Assembly: GCF_932294415.1 (NCBI RefSeq)
Contig: NC_065544.1
Span: 14,359,351-14,423,350, forward strand
DNA from: Quercus robur
Lineage: Eukaryota; Streptophyta; Magnoliopsida; Fagales; Fagaceae
Direction of reading: 5' to 3'
DNA: 64,000 nucleotides
Each line of letters opens with the position of its first letter. Position 1 is the first letter of the stretch. The notes under the pieces were generated by a model. That model saw nothing but the letters and a program-made list of their open reading frames with translations. It did not search any database and was not told the origin of the DNA. Shown here piece after piece: positions 27,493 to 40,747 of the stretch. Both the position numbers and the translations under genes were made by a program.

Positions 27493-28169
27493 TGTGGGCC
27501 AGAAAATTCATGGCCCAGGCCCGCCCTATATCAAGGCCCAAGGCCTGATCTGAGGAGACCTATTGTCAAGGAAGAGTTTAATGCACGGATAGGATAAGTG
27601 AAAATACTACTCATACTGTAAGAGAGAACTCTGTGCCTGACAAGCCCCTATTCTTGACCAAGCTATTTAACCTTTACGTCTACTCCCAGCCACTGGAGGT
27701 ATGGGCGGATAGGACAAGTCTTTTGCCCGAAGAAAAAGCTCACACGTGGACCCTAAAGGGAGGGAGGAATACGAGTATAAAAGGAAACGAAAGCCAGAAG
27801 GAAGGGGAGGAGGGGCCAAAAAAGTAGAGCCTCCCATCCCACCTCCAGGAGAAAGACTCCAGGGGTGAAAACACCTTAATGATATATGCACACCACAAAA
27901 AAACCCACCGCCGGGTAGCCGGGGGAAGACCTTAATGCTCCTCGGACCAAGTCCGAGGAGTCCAATCCCTCAGGCTACGAAACTGTAGGGCTTGGATATC
28001 CAGGCTGAACCCCTTTTTTACATGAGTTCCCCTAAAATCAAGTCCGGATCATCGCCTCGTGATCAAAGGCCAGTCTTTTAAGCCCACTCTCTACAAATCA
28101 TATTGTGAGGGATCTTTCATGTGCGAGCCCAACGTCATTCTTGGGCCGTTAAATAATCGTGTCCCTACA
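27493..28169 (+). repeat. 3' LTR of the nested retrotransposon
   Basis: Same length (677 bp) as the 5' LTR and about 98 percent identical. It is followed directly by the TSD copy ATAAG. Confidence 0.95.
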
Positions 28170-29814
28170 ATAAGATAAAAGAAAGTACTTTGACTTATTT
28201 ATTGAAGTAAATAGATAATCCCTACTTAAGAAAAGATAATCACAGTTTAACAACAATTATTTTTATAAGAAAAATAAGGAAAACAAGTGGGTAGTATATG
28301 GGTTAATTAAAAGAGGAAAGAAATCATATTAAATCTGATCCGCAGGACCAAAACCAGAGAGGGAAGAACGCATCTTCTCAAAGTGAATAATCTCTTAAGC
28401 AGATCCTGCCGTGGAAATTAATCACTTTGAGGGAAGTAGACTTGAATGGTTGGTACACAAGAGAACTCTTTGTTTCTGGCAGAGAGCAGGACTTTGAGAG
28501 GGAGAGAGGGAATCAACCTATTGGTGCATGCCTACTACTCTAACTCTCTATCTTTTTCTTTCCTTCTCTTCTAATATTCCCCTATCTTATCTTTTTTCAT
28601 TCTACTTCTTTTTCTTAATACTTGTTTTCTATTTCCTGGTTTTCAAATTTCTAATACCGTGGTGCTTGTGTCATCCTTCTTCCTGTACACGGCAAGGGCC
28701 TCTTTATAGTGCCTACCGTGACCGAATTTTACTATTTTGGCCCTTAACCACCTTTGTCTGGTTTGGGTGTACTTGCTGACCACCACTGGTCCGTCTGTGT
28801 GCCACTCCTCATCGCTAGACAAAAGAGAACTATTTTGTTTGTTTGTCTGCCGTGGCACCCTTTCCTGTTATGGTGTGGGTGCCTTCTCTCTCTCTATCCC
28901 TCATGGCATGCATCTAGTGGTTCCAACTCAGCTTTACTTCTTTTGGGTAGTATCTCATCCTAGCAGGATACTTCCCCCAAAAGAGCCCGAGCAGGAACCT
29001 CAAAATAGGTTTTTCCCCTCTCCCCACAGCCAAACCATGCCCTCTTACCTTTGACTCATGACCTCACCGTGTCCTGTATTGGTTGGGTACAGGCTGGTGA
29101 GGTCTGGATCTTGCGCGTGCCTCTCTTCCATGTATGTCCAAAATCTGTTTGCTGCTCATGCATTTGCCATGGTTGGCTTGCATAGTTTGCCGTTTGTTTT
29201 TGACTATTTTCTGGTTCCCATTTCCTTTATGGCTTGCCCCACTTAGGGGCTGGGCCTTGCTTGACGGTGAGCTTTGTTTTTCTTCAGCCCACCCTTTTTC
29301 CTAATACAATCTTCTGCCATACCACTTTATCATTCTTGCTACAAACTCCCGTGTCCTATTTGTTTTCCCTTGGGCGACCTAGGCCCATTTACTTTCCTTG
29401 GGCTTCCTCGGCCATTTTCTTAACTTTGCATTCTCATGGGCTTTTACTGAGTTCTTCGTGCTTCTCCGGCCCAATTACATTATCCCTCATCCTTGGGGTT
29501 CATGGGCTTGCAATCAACCCCTTACTTTCTTTGCTTTCATTACTTTGGGTCTGCCGTGGTCCATTTTCACTTTTCCACATCATATACTGCCCATAGTTTG
29601 CTTTTTCTCTCTTTCCGGACTCCTTTAAGCCCATTTACCCCCTCAAGGCCAATTTACCCCCTCAAGGCCTATTTGTTTATCTCATGGGCCTGTGATCCAT
29701 TATTCCTGCCGTCTGAGCTTAATGGGTTTTCTGTCCATTTGCTAACTCTTTTTTGTCCATGTTGCTGGACTTTTCCTTTCCACTTTGGCTTCCAAAATGG
29801 CCATCAACAATTAT

Positions 29815-32800
29815 TAGGATTTTACTAACGTATATCTTTAGGGTATATATTAATAAACTATATATGAAAAAGCAATTAACTTTTTTTTTTTTTATAGTTT
29901 TTTCAATTTTTTTCAATTTTTAATAAAAAATTTTTTAAAAATAAATTATCAATATGACATACATTAATCAGACCCTTATTATATTAAGCGGGATCATTTT
30001 CCAACTTGATTTTTTTTTTACCATAATTGTGAATTATGAGACGGAATTGCACTGACATTCCATTGTAAAAGCAAGGCCATGATTGTCAATGTTTAGCCAT
30101 AATAAAGGAATAAGATGAAATTGACTGCAATGGCATCCCACATCCCAGTACTCTCTGTATCTATTACTGTCAGGGTACAAGGAAATAAATTTCAAGTAAT
30201 TATGTGGATTTATTACATGGGTCCCACTCCGACATATCAAGGTCGTTATCCTTTAAAATCTTCTCTGTGGCCAAAATATATACACTTTGTTTGCCAATTT
30301 TCATGATAAATTTTGGAAAATTAAATTCAACTCTTTTAAAAAAAAATAATCATCTCATATTAAAAAATATAGATAGAGAATATATTTTATTTAATGGTAT
30401 TTTTGGAATTTGCATTATTAATAATTTTTTAATATTTTAATAATGTATTAACAAACTCTTCCCTCATTTTATTATCATCAATAGATTAAATATATGATTC
30501 AAAAAATAAAAAAAGATTAAAGATATTATTTTACGAGGATATTTGCTTCTCTTTCCAAAATTTTTTTTTTCTAAAAAATTAATTCAACGAAGGTAAAATA
30601 ATTGTTCTCTTTAATTTCATCAGTATTCTCTCTTCCCCCACTTTATCATTTATTCTTCTTTTCTGCTAAACTTATTTTTGACGTCAACATGATGTAAGTT
30701 CCCTTATGAATGAATGAATCACAACTTTTTCCATTAAGCAAAGAATTGTCTTTAGATTACATAGCATAATTACCTAATAGTCAATTAACATTTATTTTTT
30801 AAATTTAAGAAATAGTTAATTAAACTTTTTACCAAAGAAATTTATAAATTTTATGCCTGACTTAGATAATCTCAACCATTCACTATTGAGTATTGATCAA
30901 TAGTTTGAATCAGTCAAACTGAAACCACTTGCAACTTGCAAGTGAAGAATATATATATGGTTAATTACAACAATCCAAAAATTGAAGAATCTCAACACTT
31001 AAAAAGGTGAAACACTTTATAAGCTTTATGCCTTTACCTTATCAACCGTTGATATTTATAATTCAAAGCCTACAGGACTTGGTGAAATCCTTATGAAGTA
31101 ATTGAAAGAAAATTTAACTTCATTCACCATAATCCATATCTAATAGATTTTTTTATTAAAAAAAAAAAAAAGGTTAGTAAAAGCTATCACCTTACTATGA
31201 ATCATTTATTTTATTTATTTTTTACGAATGATGGTATCTAAACCTCTTCAAGTATTTAACTATTTATTTGAGTATATGAATCATGTATTAGGTGTATTAT
31301 AAACTAATTTGGGACTAATTTATAATATATATCATGCAATCCAAATTAGTATCAAAATTATTATTAATGGGAAACTAATCATCCCAAACTATTTAAATAA
31401 TTTGCAGTGTAAGGTGGATAGATAGGATAAATAGTTACAACTAATTAATATTTAGAACAATAATAAAAACACCACATTTCACAATTTTCGGAGATCACAA
31501 ATTGTGTTTAGTACAACATCATTTTTACTGGAATTACTACAAACATCACTTTTATTATACACTAATAACAACCTACACTCAAAATGGTGTAAATTTTTTT
31601 TTTTTTTAGATTTATTGATGGTGAATCTGAATTAGGTTATTCACACCTTTTTGAGTCACGAGAGGATCCATGCACAATTTCCTTTTTGTAGTTGGTGAGG
31701 ATCCATGCATCTGTTTTCTTTTCTTTCTTTTCTTGTTTTTCTGTTCTTGTTTAATATAGCTAGAGAGAATCCATGAAACTAGAATTCAAACTTTGTGCTT
31801 TTGTAGTGTTCGAAGAAGATAGTAAAAATACTTACCAGAGACAATATATAGATAGTTTGGAATAGGTCAATGAGTGAGGGAGATATACATCAAACTTGCA
31901 AGGTGGGTCTAGTCACTACTGAAGGGGCATCACGTGGTGGCCAGAACTAGGACATATATAAGAAAAACAGAGAAAGAGAAAGAGAGCAGTGAGGGAGATA
32001 AAAGCACATGGTTGAAGCTAGCCAAGGCTAGGCAGTGATCTCTGATCTGTGTCAGCGACTCAAAATGTATAAAACTATAAAAGACATTCACTTGTGGACA
32101 TGAAATCTTTTCTCTCTTCTTTTTCCCCCTTTTTTTTTTTTTGACTGAAAAGTTAGAATCTTCATTTTTCAAAATGTACTACTACTACTATTACTTTAGG
32201 GCTTTTACCTATTTGTATATTTTTGTGTAATACTCAGCTCTCTCAGAACCCTGACATGTCATTATAAGAGTTGTGATCAAACATCAAATCCAGTGTCCTG
32301 ATGAAAAATCTACATTGGAGCCTTATAAAGTTCAAGTTCTTCTTCTTCTTTTTTTCTTTTTTAAGTTGTTTGTCAGATTGATTAATTTAATTATATGTGT
32401 TTTTGAATTAATGGTTTTGACAGTTTAGTTTAGGTTAACCCGCTGACAGTCAAGATATATAAATTTCGTACTGGAAAATATAATGCATCAATATAAAAAT
32501 TAGTTGGATGCTGTTTTTTTGCTATATTTTATGCATGGATTGCCCCTTGTCACACATTTTTTAAAATATGTTTTGAAACTCATTAACGTTTCTAATTACA
32601 ATTAAAATATGGAGTATTTTAAATTAGTTAATATTTACCATTGACGGTGTATATAGGAATCTGTTTTCTTTTATCATACCAATGAAACATTTCATTTTAT
32701 AGTAAGATAAAGGTTGCTGTTTTAATCAATTTCTGTTCCTGTATATGTGTAAGAGATATAGATATGGAGTACGGAAAAAAATACTATGTGTTGGTTAGCA

Positions 32801-33221
32801 TTTGAGTAACTTGCAAATATATTGGAAGCTTTTAGAATCCCAGCAGCTATAGCTATTCACACGTAAAGGAAAAAAAAAAAAACTAACATCTTTGATTTTT
32901 TCTTTTATAAATTTTTTTTTTAAAGTTGGGGGATTTAGATGATATACATTTCTGTTAAAAGCACCAAAATATGACATTTGACCTATATGTCAATAACAAT
33001 TAACATCCTTGTTAGTACTTAGTAGTAGTACAAATAATTTTGGCTCAACTCACTCGTTCAAAACAAAAGGAAAAGGAAAACCATGTTGACACACGCCATG
33101 AGGCATTATAGTTGTTCCATACTTCTACTTAAATGCTTTGAACACATTTATAAAAAATACTTAAAAGGGAAGATAAATTGACATTTGGGGTTGTTAACTA
33201 GGGAAGGAAAAAAAAAAGGGA
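29815..33221. other. AT-rich intergenic DNA, no gene seen
   Basis: Only simple A/T runs (29880-29895, 31151-31172, 31588-31608, 32126-32142) and short chance frames were found. A frame at 31930-32172 on the minus strand consists largely of homopolymer-coded Lys and Ser and is not supported. Confidence 0.4.
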
Positions 33222-33237
33222 GGGGGGGGGGGGGGGG
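33222..33237 (+). repeat. G16 homopolymer after an A-tract
   Basis: Sixteen consecutive G, preceded by A10 and GGGA (33208-33221). G runs this long are rare in AT-rich plant DNA and could form quadruplex structures. Confidence 0.9.
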
Positions 33238-33549
33238 AGACAAAAATGCTTTGAAGAACAGTATTGCATATGGTACAACAGTTCTCTTTTAACATACACA
33301 TTTTCCTAGAAGGTATGATTGTCGTTGTTACATCATGCATGATCTTGAAAAGAGATAGGTGAGAATTTGCTTGTTTTCTTGTATGACGGATTTTTGTTCT
33401 ACTTTAACTGGTCAAAATGATAGTCAAGAACAATAACATTTAAAAGTTAATTTAAAAAAATTGCCTTGACTAGCTGCTTTATATATTCTTTTAATTCTAG
33501 CTACCTTATTCCAATTTGGGTTTCGAGAAAAATATTTGTTTACTTCTAA

Positions 33550-33553
<4 letters not shown>

Positions 33554-33595
<42 letters not shown>
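33554..33595. repeat. (CT)n microsatellite
   Basis: About 21 CT units. The Arg-Glu frame on the opposite strand is an artefact of the repeat. Confidence 0.93.
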
Positions 33596-33598
<3 letters not shown>

Positions 33599-35283
33599 CT
33601 CTCTCTAACATGTGCATAGAAGTGATAGAACGTGCTCTTTCCTAGCATGTAAAAGAAATGAAAATGGTATTATATTCCATATGGTCTACATGGTTTCAAG
33701 GCTGTGGGCTAGAATTAATATATAGTATATAGTTTCAAGGAGAAAGAGAATTCACCATTGTTTTCTATGGAGTCCACATTCCAAGCCAACCGACCACTAT
33801 AGGGGAGAGTAATAGGGCATAGGACTAATAGACCTACATTAGGATATATCATATATATAGGTGCTGTCTCGTCTCTCAAAGAAATTACACCATAAACTTA
33901 GGGGTTACTATAATAAATCATGTAATAAATACCATATTCTAAACTATGGACTAACCGTTATATATATTCCTTTTTAATATTGACTCCTGGGTTTTTTTAT
34001 TTCTTTATCTTGTTGAATGAGAAATTGTGGAAAATGTTAGACTCTGCCTCTCTGTCTATATTCTCATTGTATATCCATTTTAAATATAATAATATTTCAG
34101 TTTCAACAAGAAAAAATTAAATAACAAAAAATACCCATAAAACCAAAAGCGTAGAATGCTGGAATTGTAAGTTTGCATGAATATCAACCACTAAAACATT
34201 GTGCTATATATGTTCATTGATTTATTAGCATTGCACCACGTTAGTGATAAATTATTGGTTGTTCTGCAAGTGTAGGCTGCTTGAAAATAATAAATTTAAT
34301 TATTTAATCATTATTCTAATAACAAGACATTAGAGAACTTTATATCAAAAGTATTTGCTGTTCTAAGAAGTGCGTATGAAGAAGAGGCAAACAAACTGTC
34401 TAACAAAATTTTAACCTTGAACTTAGTATCTTCTTCAAATCTTGCCTTGAAGTTTGTATGAGCAAAATACCCTTAAGCATAAGTCCAATTTTTGCACTAT
34501 GATCACTCCACAAGCCCTATACAAATGAAAGCCACAAAATTGCGCATAATAGATCATAAAGTTTAAAATCTAAAATACAATCAAATTTGTTATGGAATCA
34601 GCTAAAGTTTGACTCCAACCATCAGTAGGAAAATGGTATTTATCATTGTTATGTGCAATGTACATGATTCACTTAACCCAACTAAGTAAGTAAGTTATGT
34701 ATGCACCGCACATAACGAGACACATGTCATCTTCCTATTAGTGATAGGAGTTCAAGGTTTCATACATGTTTGAAACCAAAATTTTTCTAAATAGGTAACT
34801 TTAAGAAAATATCTACAAGCTCTACGTGTTAACATGCAACTGCAACCAGAACCATTTGATTACTTTTTCATGGTGTTACTTGAAAATTCGGCTTAAATAA
34901 TTATCTTTTTATGGTTATGTTGTTGAAAAATAATGTTTTTTTTCATTATTCATTTTACATAATCAAAGCGAAACCAATTTTCATGCATGAGATGAGAAGG
35001 GAATATTAATTGAGTTCACAATTTTCAATTCGGAGATGTGATTCAGGTATGGTTACATTTTATGCAATTGCATGTGAAGGGAGCCAATAATTTGTTTATT
35101 TTTAGTATTTTTATTTAGATTTTTTTTTTTTTTTGGTTTATGTTATTTAAAACCTAAATAATTAATTGTAATAGGTCAACATTTTGACTGCGAAGTCATG
35201 TGCCACTGTCAACATATTCTCCAAACCTAAAGATTTATGGACATGCTAAGTTGGGACATGTAGGTAGGAACCTAGGAATTTTA

Positions 35284-35320
<37 letters not shown>

Positions 35321-38300
35321 CTAAGCATGTGAAAGTATATCCTGTCATTCATAGGACAAGGCCATATGCATCAATGGTATAACACCATAAACAATATAAA
35401 TTTTTTATTGTTAAGAATAAATAATGGATCAATTACTTTATAGAAACCAACAAAATTGCCTCTTTCTTGCCATTAAATTAGCAATCAGTTTTGAAACCTT
35501 GTAAACAATTCAATAATTTTTAGTTCTTTAATCTTTCTATTAACATGCCAATGGTCTTAATAATCTATGAGACATTGCTGAATCAGAATTTGAATGAAAT
35601 GCTTCCTAATGAATATAGATACCAAATTACCAACCAACATAAGTCCAAGATCATGCATATTTTTTTAATGGTTTTGCTCATTGTTGCTTAGTTTAAACTT
35701 TTGCATCTCTCAAGCAAAAAAAAAAAAAAAAAACATTAGCATCTAAATTAAACTCCTCTCAAGTATCTACTTTGTAGAGCCATTTTTTTTTAGTTATTAT
35801 TGTTTGTTGTGCTTGTCTTGTGAATGAGTAAGACATCTGAGATTATTACTCTATGACAGTGAATTAATGAAATAACTTGGATTCAATTCACTTTGAAGCA
35901 AAAGCCAAAGGGGAGAGAGAGGTATTGGGTACATGAATCACTTCCTTGTTTTACAAAACATAGATAAAAAATCTCCAGCAAGAAAGATTTATTAATCATA
36001 AGCGCATGCAATTTATATTATTATCAAAAGAATTGTGTTGCATGGTCATCAAACTCGATGAATAAATTCTCAAAGTCATGCCAAATCATCACTATTTTTC
36101 GTTCCTTATCTTGTCCTTCCAATACTGTGTTCCACATTCATGCATGCATCTTAACCAAAAATCATTCATCTAGTTTCATACCCCTAATATTTATTATAAT
36201 ATATAGTAATCGGTTATGAGTATTTGTGTGTGGACAAATGAGTAGTTGGGCTTTGTTCTCTTCTATTTTCAATAAATTTAGGTAATTAAAAAAAGAAAAA
36301 GAAAAAAGATGTTAGCTAGGTTGGTAGCCAGTGCGTTTGGCAATTCCAAAAATGAGTTTTTTGAACTTATTTTAATTGTCCTAAAAATAAAATAAAATAC
36401 CTCTTTTTTTTTTAAGTATTTTCTACAAATAAAAAATCATTAAAATTTTGGGCTATGTCATGAGTTTTGTAGCTTCCTTTACTAGAAGAATCAGAATCTA
36501 AACTGCCCTTATTTAAAAAATCATAAAAAGTTCATATGGGCCAGCAAATGATGAAGTTTGGCCCAGAGGCCATATTCAAGGTCAGGCCTCCATTGTATAT
36601 AGCAACAAACTCTTTGAGCCTAAGCCCAACCTTTTTGTCAAGCTTCATTCTTGCCCTCTTATATTGGTTGGGGTTGTGAAATCAGGGATGGGCCCAACTG
36701 TCCAAGCTTTCCTTCAAAATTACAACTTTTAACTATTTGTTCTTTGATTGCTTTAACACCTCAACACCTCATTTTAGTCCTTAATCGTGTTCAGGGCGTG
36801 AGTTATGGTCTATAGAGAGAAAAGAAATAGTGAGCAAGAATTCTGGGCTACCACTCTCTTTAAATTGTGTAATTTGGAAACCATAGAAGTAGAGGAACAT
36901 AGTTGGTTTTGGGACATACTGGTGATAAACTCCAAATAGTATATGGGTTCATTCATAAACTAGTAAATGAGTTAAACACTTGGATTAACATCAGACAGAG
37001 AGCTGCATTAAACAAAACAAATATCATGATTTGTAGCTCTCCAATCTCTGGTGGGTTGAAGTAAGAGAGGAGTAGCATTTCTAATGGAAATTGGAGCCTT
37101 GCAAGGGGTGTAGCCTACTAATGTTGGAAACACTATACTGATATTTGATGCTTATGAAGTGTGAAAATTTTGAAGAAAATTGTGTTTGTTGCACAAGAGT
37201 TATACACAACAAATAATAAAACAACTATGCTTCTATTGTTAGTTTGTTACTTGGAAATTTCACTTGAATATAGTTCTTCAGATGAATTATACACTTGGAA
37301 TTATAAAAAGAAGAGTTACAATTGAGTAGATTTGAGGGGAAGAGAATTGTAACTGATAATAATGGGAGGGTATAAAAGTCAAGCAGTTGATTTCCTAGCA
37401 CCATTCCTTGCTCATAATTACTAGTGTCTATGATTGTGTCAAGCACACTACCTTACACAAAGGTTAATGAACGGCATTTTTAGAACTTTTTTATCTATTA
37501 CTGAACTCTTTACTTCAAGTGGTATCCCCTCACGCACTATGGTACATTTGTAATAGTGAATATATAGGAATAAGAATAAATATTACAATTTTATAAGAAA
37601 TATAAGATGTTGTAATGGGATAATTATTACTATTCGTTTGTTTGGTGACAACACATTAATACAATCCCCTGAATTTGTTTTTAAAATTAAATTTAGTAAA
37701 ATATCCTTATTTATAAAATTAAAGTTACACTTTTGTGGACTTAATCATTCGCACTAAAATCTTATTTTATTTGTTTTTTTTTTCTTCAAATTATAACATG
37801 TGGAGGTGATGATAAAGTTGGACAAGAAAGGAACTACAATTTTTTTTCTTAATGGTGTAGTATCACTATAGAATTTTATGTTATTTTTATATAGTGACAT
37901 TAATTTGGTGGAAAATAATAAGATCCTTCTCTTATACAAGATTTTTGAGGAGGATGATAGATTTGAAGGAGGAATTCTATGTAGGATGACAAAGGATTGA
38001 AAAATTGTTATTTTGAGAACATCAAACTATTGTTATAAAAATTATTAATATTATTATTAATCATTTTTACTAAAACTTAAATTTATTTATTTTTAATACC
38101 TTCTCTTAATAGTGTAATATGGTTACAAAGTTTTATGTTATTCTTATAAGGTGACCATTAATTTAATGAAAATTAATCGGTTCCTTTTCTTGTAAAATTA
38201 GATTTCAATTGAAATTTAATTTAGAATCTAACTTGATTTTCTCTCAGTTTTGGCTTTATATATATATATATATATATGTATATTTGTGTGTGTGAGATTT

Positions 38301-38636
38301 CTTTCTTTTTTTAGAAGAAAATCAATGCATAATATTAAGAGAGTCTATTCAAATCAACCTAAATTACAGGTAAAAGGTATAATAGAATATCTTCCATTCA
38401 GACGGACATTGGAGAGAAAAGTATTGCTCTTCTAGTAAGTGAGTGAGCAACTCTATTACATTGCGGATGAACATATAAAACATTACGTAAGATTTTAAAC
38501 ATATTAGATATGATAAGCTTTCATGAAATTAACAAATAGTCAAAAGCTTCTATCATACAATATTTATAGATTATGGATGAATAATTTTAAACTTTTAATA
38601 GTTGTGTTTTTTTTTTTTTAACAGTTGCCTAGTTTA
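33596..38636. other. AT-rich intergenic DNA, no gene seen
   Basis: It includes a (GA)n run at 35288-35317, a poly-A run near 35716-35732 and a (TA)n run at about 38258-38278. At 36535-36720 a more GC-rich stretch with several GGGCC and GGCCC words may be a decayed LTR fragment, but no ends or TSD were found. Nothing coding was recognised. Confidence 0.4.
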
Positions 38637-39022
38637 GTGCATCTCCAATAGCATCAACAAACACAAAATACTGTCTATTTTGGAGAGTATAACCACAAAA
38701 TGCTATTCCAATGGCCTCTCTATACATGAAATTTTTTTTGACTCATGAACAGTAGCTTATCAAGTCTGATGAGTTACTGTTCATTCTTCAAATCTTTTTT
38801 TACTATTATAATAATTAGGTATTGAATAAAAAAATGTTGGAAGATGTGTAGTTGTTAAAAAAAAGAATAAATAATGAATGAAGAAATAATATTTAAATGA
38901 GATAGAGAATAAGACAGAGAGTCTGTTGGAAAGTGTATTTGAAAAAGTTGATAGATAAAGGTAAAAGTCACTGTTCATTTTTCAAACAGTACAAAAATTT
39001 AATGATTCTGCTGGAGATGCTC
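38637..39022. mobile_element. MITE with GCATCTCCA-type terminal inverted repeats
   Basis: The left end is GTGCATCTCCAATAGCATC. The right end, reverse-complemented, is GAGCATCTCCAGCAGAATC (15 of 19 positions agree). The element is 386 bp and flanked by TA on both sides (38635-38636 and 39023-39024). This end family is very common in plant genomes. The short TA or TWA duplication suggests a Tc1/mariner or PIF/Harbinger type. It lies just upstream of the probable transcription start of the FHY3/FAR1-like gene. Confidence 0.7.
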
Positions 39023-39429
39023 TAGGATGCTACAGTACTTCTTTTTTTTTCCTTTTTTTTTTGAATAAATCCATTATTTATTTATTTATTTCTTATTTAG
39101 GTAATTAGTGGTGGGGTGGGCATGTAAGCGCGAGTACATGTATGGTTTCTGAATCCCTAAGCTTTGAAATGGAGAAACCAAAAAACTTGCTTACTCGCTC
39201 TCTCCGCTCACTTCTACGATCTGATGCTCCTCTTTAATCCTCCTCTTCTTACTGTAAATTCTCTCACTCCCTCTCTCAATTTGTCTCATTTTTTAGTCCC
39301 AATTATTACACCCATTAATTAAAAAAATAATTTTATTTTTTTCTTATCACTTATTTGCACTGTTCTTAACTGTTGGCTTGTTTAATTTTCTAAAAAAAAA
39401 AAAACTAATTCTGGGTTTTTCTGGGTTCA

Positions 39430-40038
39430 TTTTAATTTCTTGTAAATTTTATTTTTGCATGTAGTTTTTAGAATTTTTGTTCAAATTAATGTTCAGTAGT
39501 TGTGGTATCAGGGTCTGCAAATTGATCCCATGTGGGATTTTGAATGAAAGTTTACATTTTTAAGTGTTATATGTCTTTGAGAGGTGGAAATTTTGCATTT
39601 TTCTTATCTGGGTATCCTTTATTCTCTGCTAATTTTTCAAATTCTCATCTTTTTAGTGTAGTCACATGTTGCCTTGAGTAGAATTGTGTTTGAAAGTTTT
39701 CATTTTTTAAGTTATTGTTGTATTGTACCTGGTTTACTTGTCTGCATTCTTGGTTGGTTTTTAATTTCTTCAAATTAAATTTGTTTATAATTGGAGTTTT
39801 TGTTCACATTAATGCTCAGTAGTCATATGTGGGATTTTGAATGAAATTTCACATTTTTTGAGTGTTATATGCGTCTGAGAGGTGGGAATTTTGCATTTTC
39901 CTTATCTGTGTATCCTTTTTTCTCTTCCAATTTTTCAAATTCTCATCTTGTTATTGCAATCACATGATGCTTTGTCTAGAATTTTGATTGAAAGTTTCCA
40001 TTTTTTGGTTATGGTTGTATTTTATCTGGTTTAGTTGT
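39430..40038 (+). repeat. Tandem duplication of ~310 bp
   Basis: Copy A (about 39430-39741) and copy B (about 39757-40038) are parallel through shared words such as TGTGGGATTTTGAATGAAA, GTGTTATATG, GAGAGGTGG, TTTTGCATTTT and TTTTTCAAATTCTCATCTT. An offset of about 323 near the start shrinks to about 300 after small deletions. It lies in the presumed leader intron of the FHY3/FAR1-like gene. Confidence 0.85.
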
Positions 40039-40136
40039 TGTGTCACCTTTTCAATGCATACTTTTAGTTCTTCCTTTTGAACTTTTTGTGTTTGGAACTT
40101 AAATTTATTACAATACTTCCAAAATACATCATACAA

Positions 40137-40668
40137 CTTGTTGGGCAGTCATGTCCATCATTTCCATACTTAGAATAGTTAATTGTCCTGCTTCATATTG
40201 TTCTTCAATCTCTTTCATGAAGTCTTTAACCGTAGAACATTCCGGGATCGAATCCCTAATGATCTTGGTTATATGAGATTTAATGAACATCAAACTTTAG
40301 TGATTAGATCAATCACATCGATCATTTTCAATTTTCTCATTTGATGCACTTGATTCCATGAGGTTGGGTGGTTCATCTCCACCACATAATCAAGTGCACC
40401 AAAGGAGAAAATTGAATATGAATGATGGGCAATTTAATTGCTTAAGTTTGATTTTCATTAAATCTCATATAAACAAGAGCATTAGGGGTTCGATCCCGAA
40501 ATGTTCTAAGTTTGAGGATTTCATGAAAACCATTGAAGAACAATTTGTAAGATCCAATAAGGCTTTGACAAGCATACTAATGAAGAGGTTTTCTAGCAAG
40601 ACATTTGAGTATTCTAAGCGTGTGCATGAACACATTATGGAAATGAGGGACATGGCTGCCCAACTTAA
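40137..40668. repeat. Imperfect inverted repeat built from copia gag fragments
   Basis: The left arm (40137-40354) is complementary to the right arm (40388-40668). Pairing words include GGGATCGA(A/G)(T/C)CCCTAAT, TATATGAGATTTAATGAA and CAATTTTCTC. The left arm lacks about 60 bp relative to the right. A 33-bp spacer (40355-40387) contains its own small GGTGG...CCACC stem. Transcribed, it would fold into a hairpin of over 150 bp with mismatches. Confidence 0.85.
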
Positions 40669-40747
40669 GTCCCTAGAAGTTGACATTTCTTCAAGCCAAA
40701 CCCCCCAAGACTCCACCAATAAGCTACCTGCCAAAAGGTATCTTTGA
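40358..40747 (+). pseudogene. Ty1/copia gag (UBN2-like) fragment
   Basis: A 129-codon open stretch ends at a stop after RYL. It contains the gag signature region: FMKTIEEQFVRSNKALTSIL, then HIMEMRDMAAQLKSLEVDI. Protease, integrase and RT parts and LTRs are absent, so this is an isolated piece of a copia polyprotein or a processed copy of it. It forms the right arm of the inverted repeat; the left arm is a second, shorter, oppositely oriented copy. Confidence 0.8.

Larger units (their letters stand above)
24272..28169 (+). mobile_element. Non-autonomous LTR retrotransposon, nested
   Basis: Two 677-bp LTRs (24272-24948 and 27493-28169) bound a 2.54-kb interior. The 5-bp TSD ATAAG is at 24267-24271 and 28170-28174. 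A primer-binding-like site follows the 5' LTR and a purine run precedes the 3' LTR. The interior has no gag, protease, RT or integrase; it holds a tandem array (25215-26035) and unrecognised sequence. The element must therefore have moved using proteins of another element. Size and lack of pol place it between TRIM and LARD classes. A 43-bp motif with core GAAGA(A/G)AAGGTGC occurs three times at about 26700-26810. Confidence 0.93.
24064..29809. mobile_element. Solo LTR (~1.84 kb without insert) split by a nested retrotransposon
   Basis: The sequence starts TGTAGTGGGCC at 24064 and ends GGCCATCAACA at 29809. It is flanked by ATTAT at 24059-24063 and at 29810-29814. Removing the inner element and one copy of its TSD leaves about 1.84 kb with TG...CA ends, a 5-bp TSD and no PBS, polypurine tract or pol domain. 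That is what recombination between two LTRs leaves behind. The distal part (28175-29809) is pyrimidine-rich and has frames such as 29234-29596 without known domains. Superfamily cannot be told from an LTR alone. Confidence 0.75.

Noticed and set aside
28528..29828. Several Phe/Leu-rich frames of 70-120 codons
   Set aside because: They come from a pyrimidine-rich LTR body. The hydrophobicity follows from T-rich composition and not from real membrane proteins.
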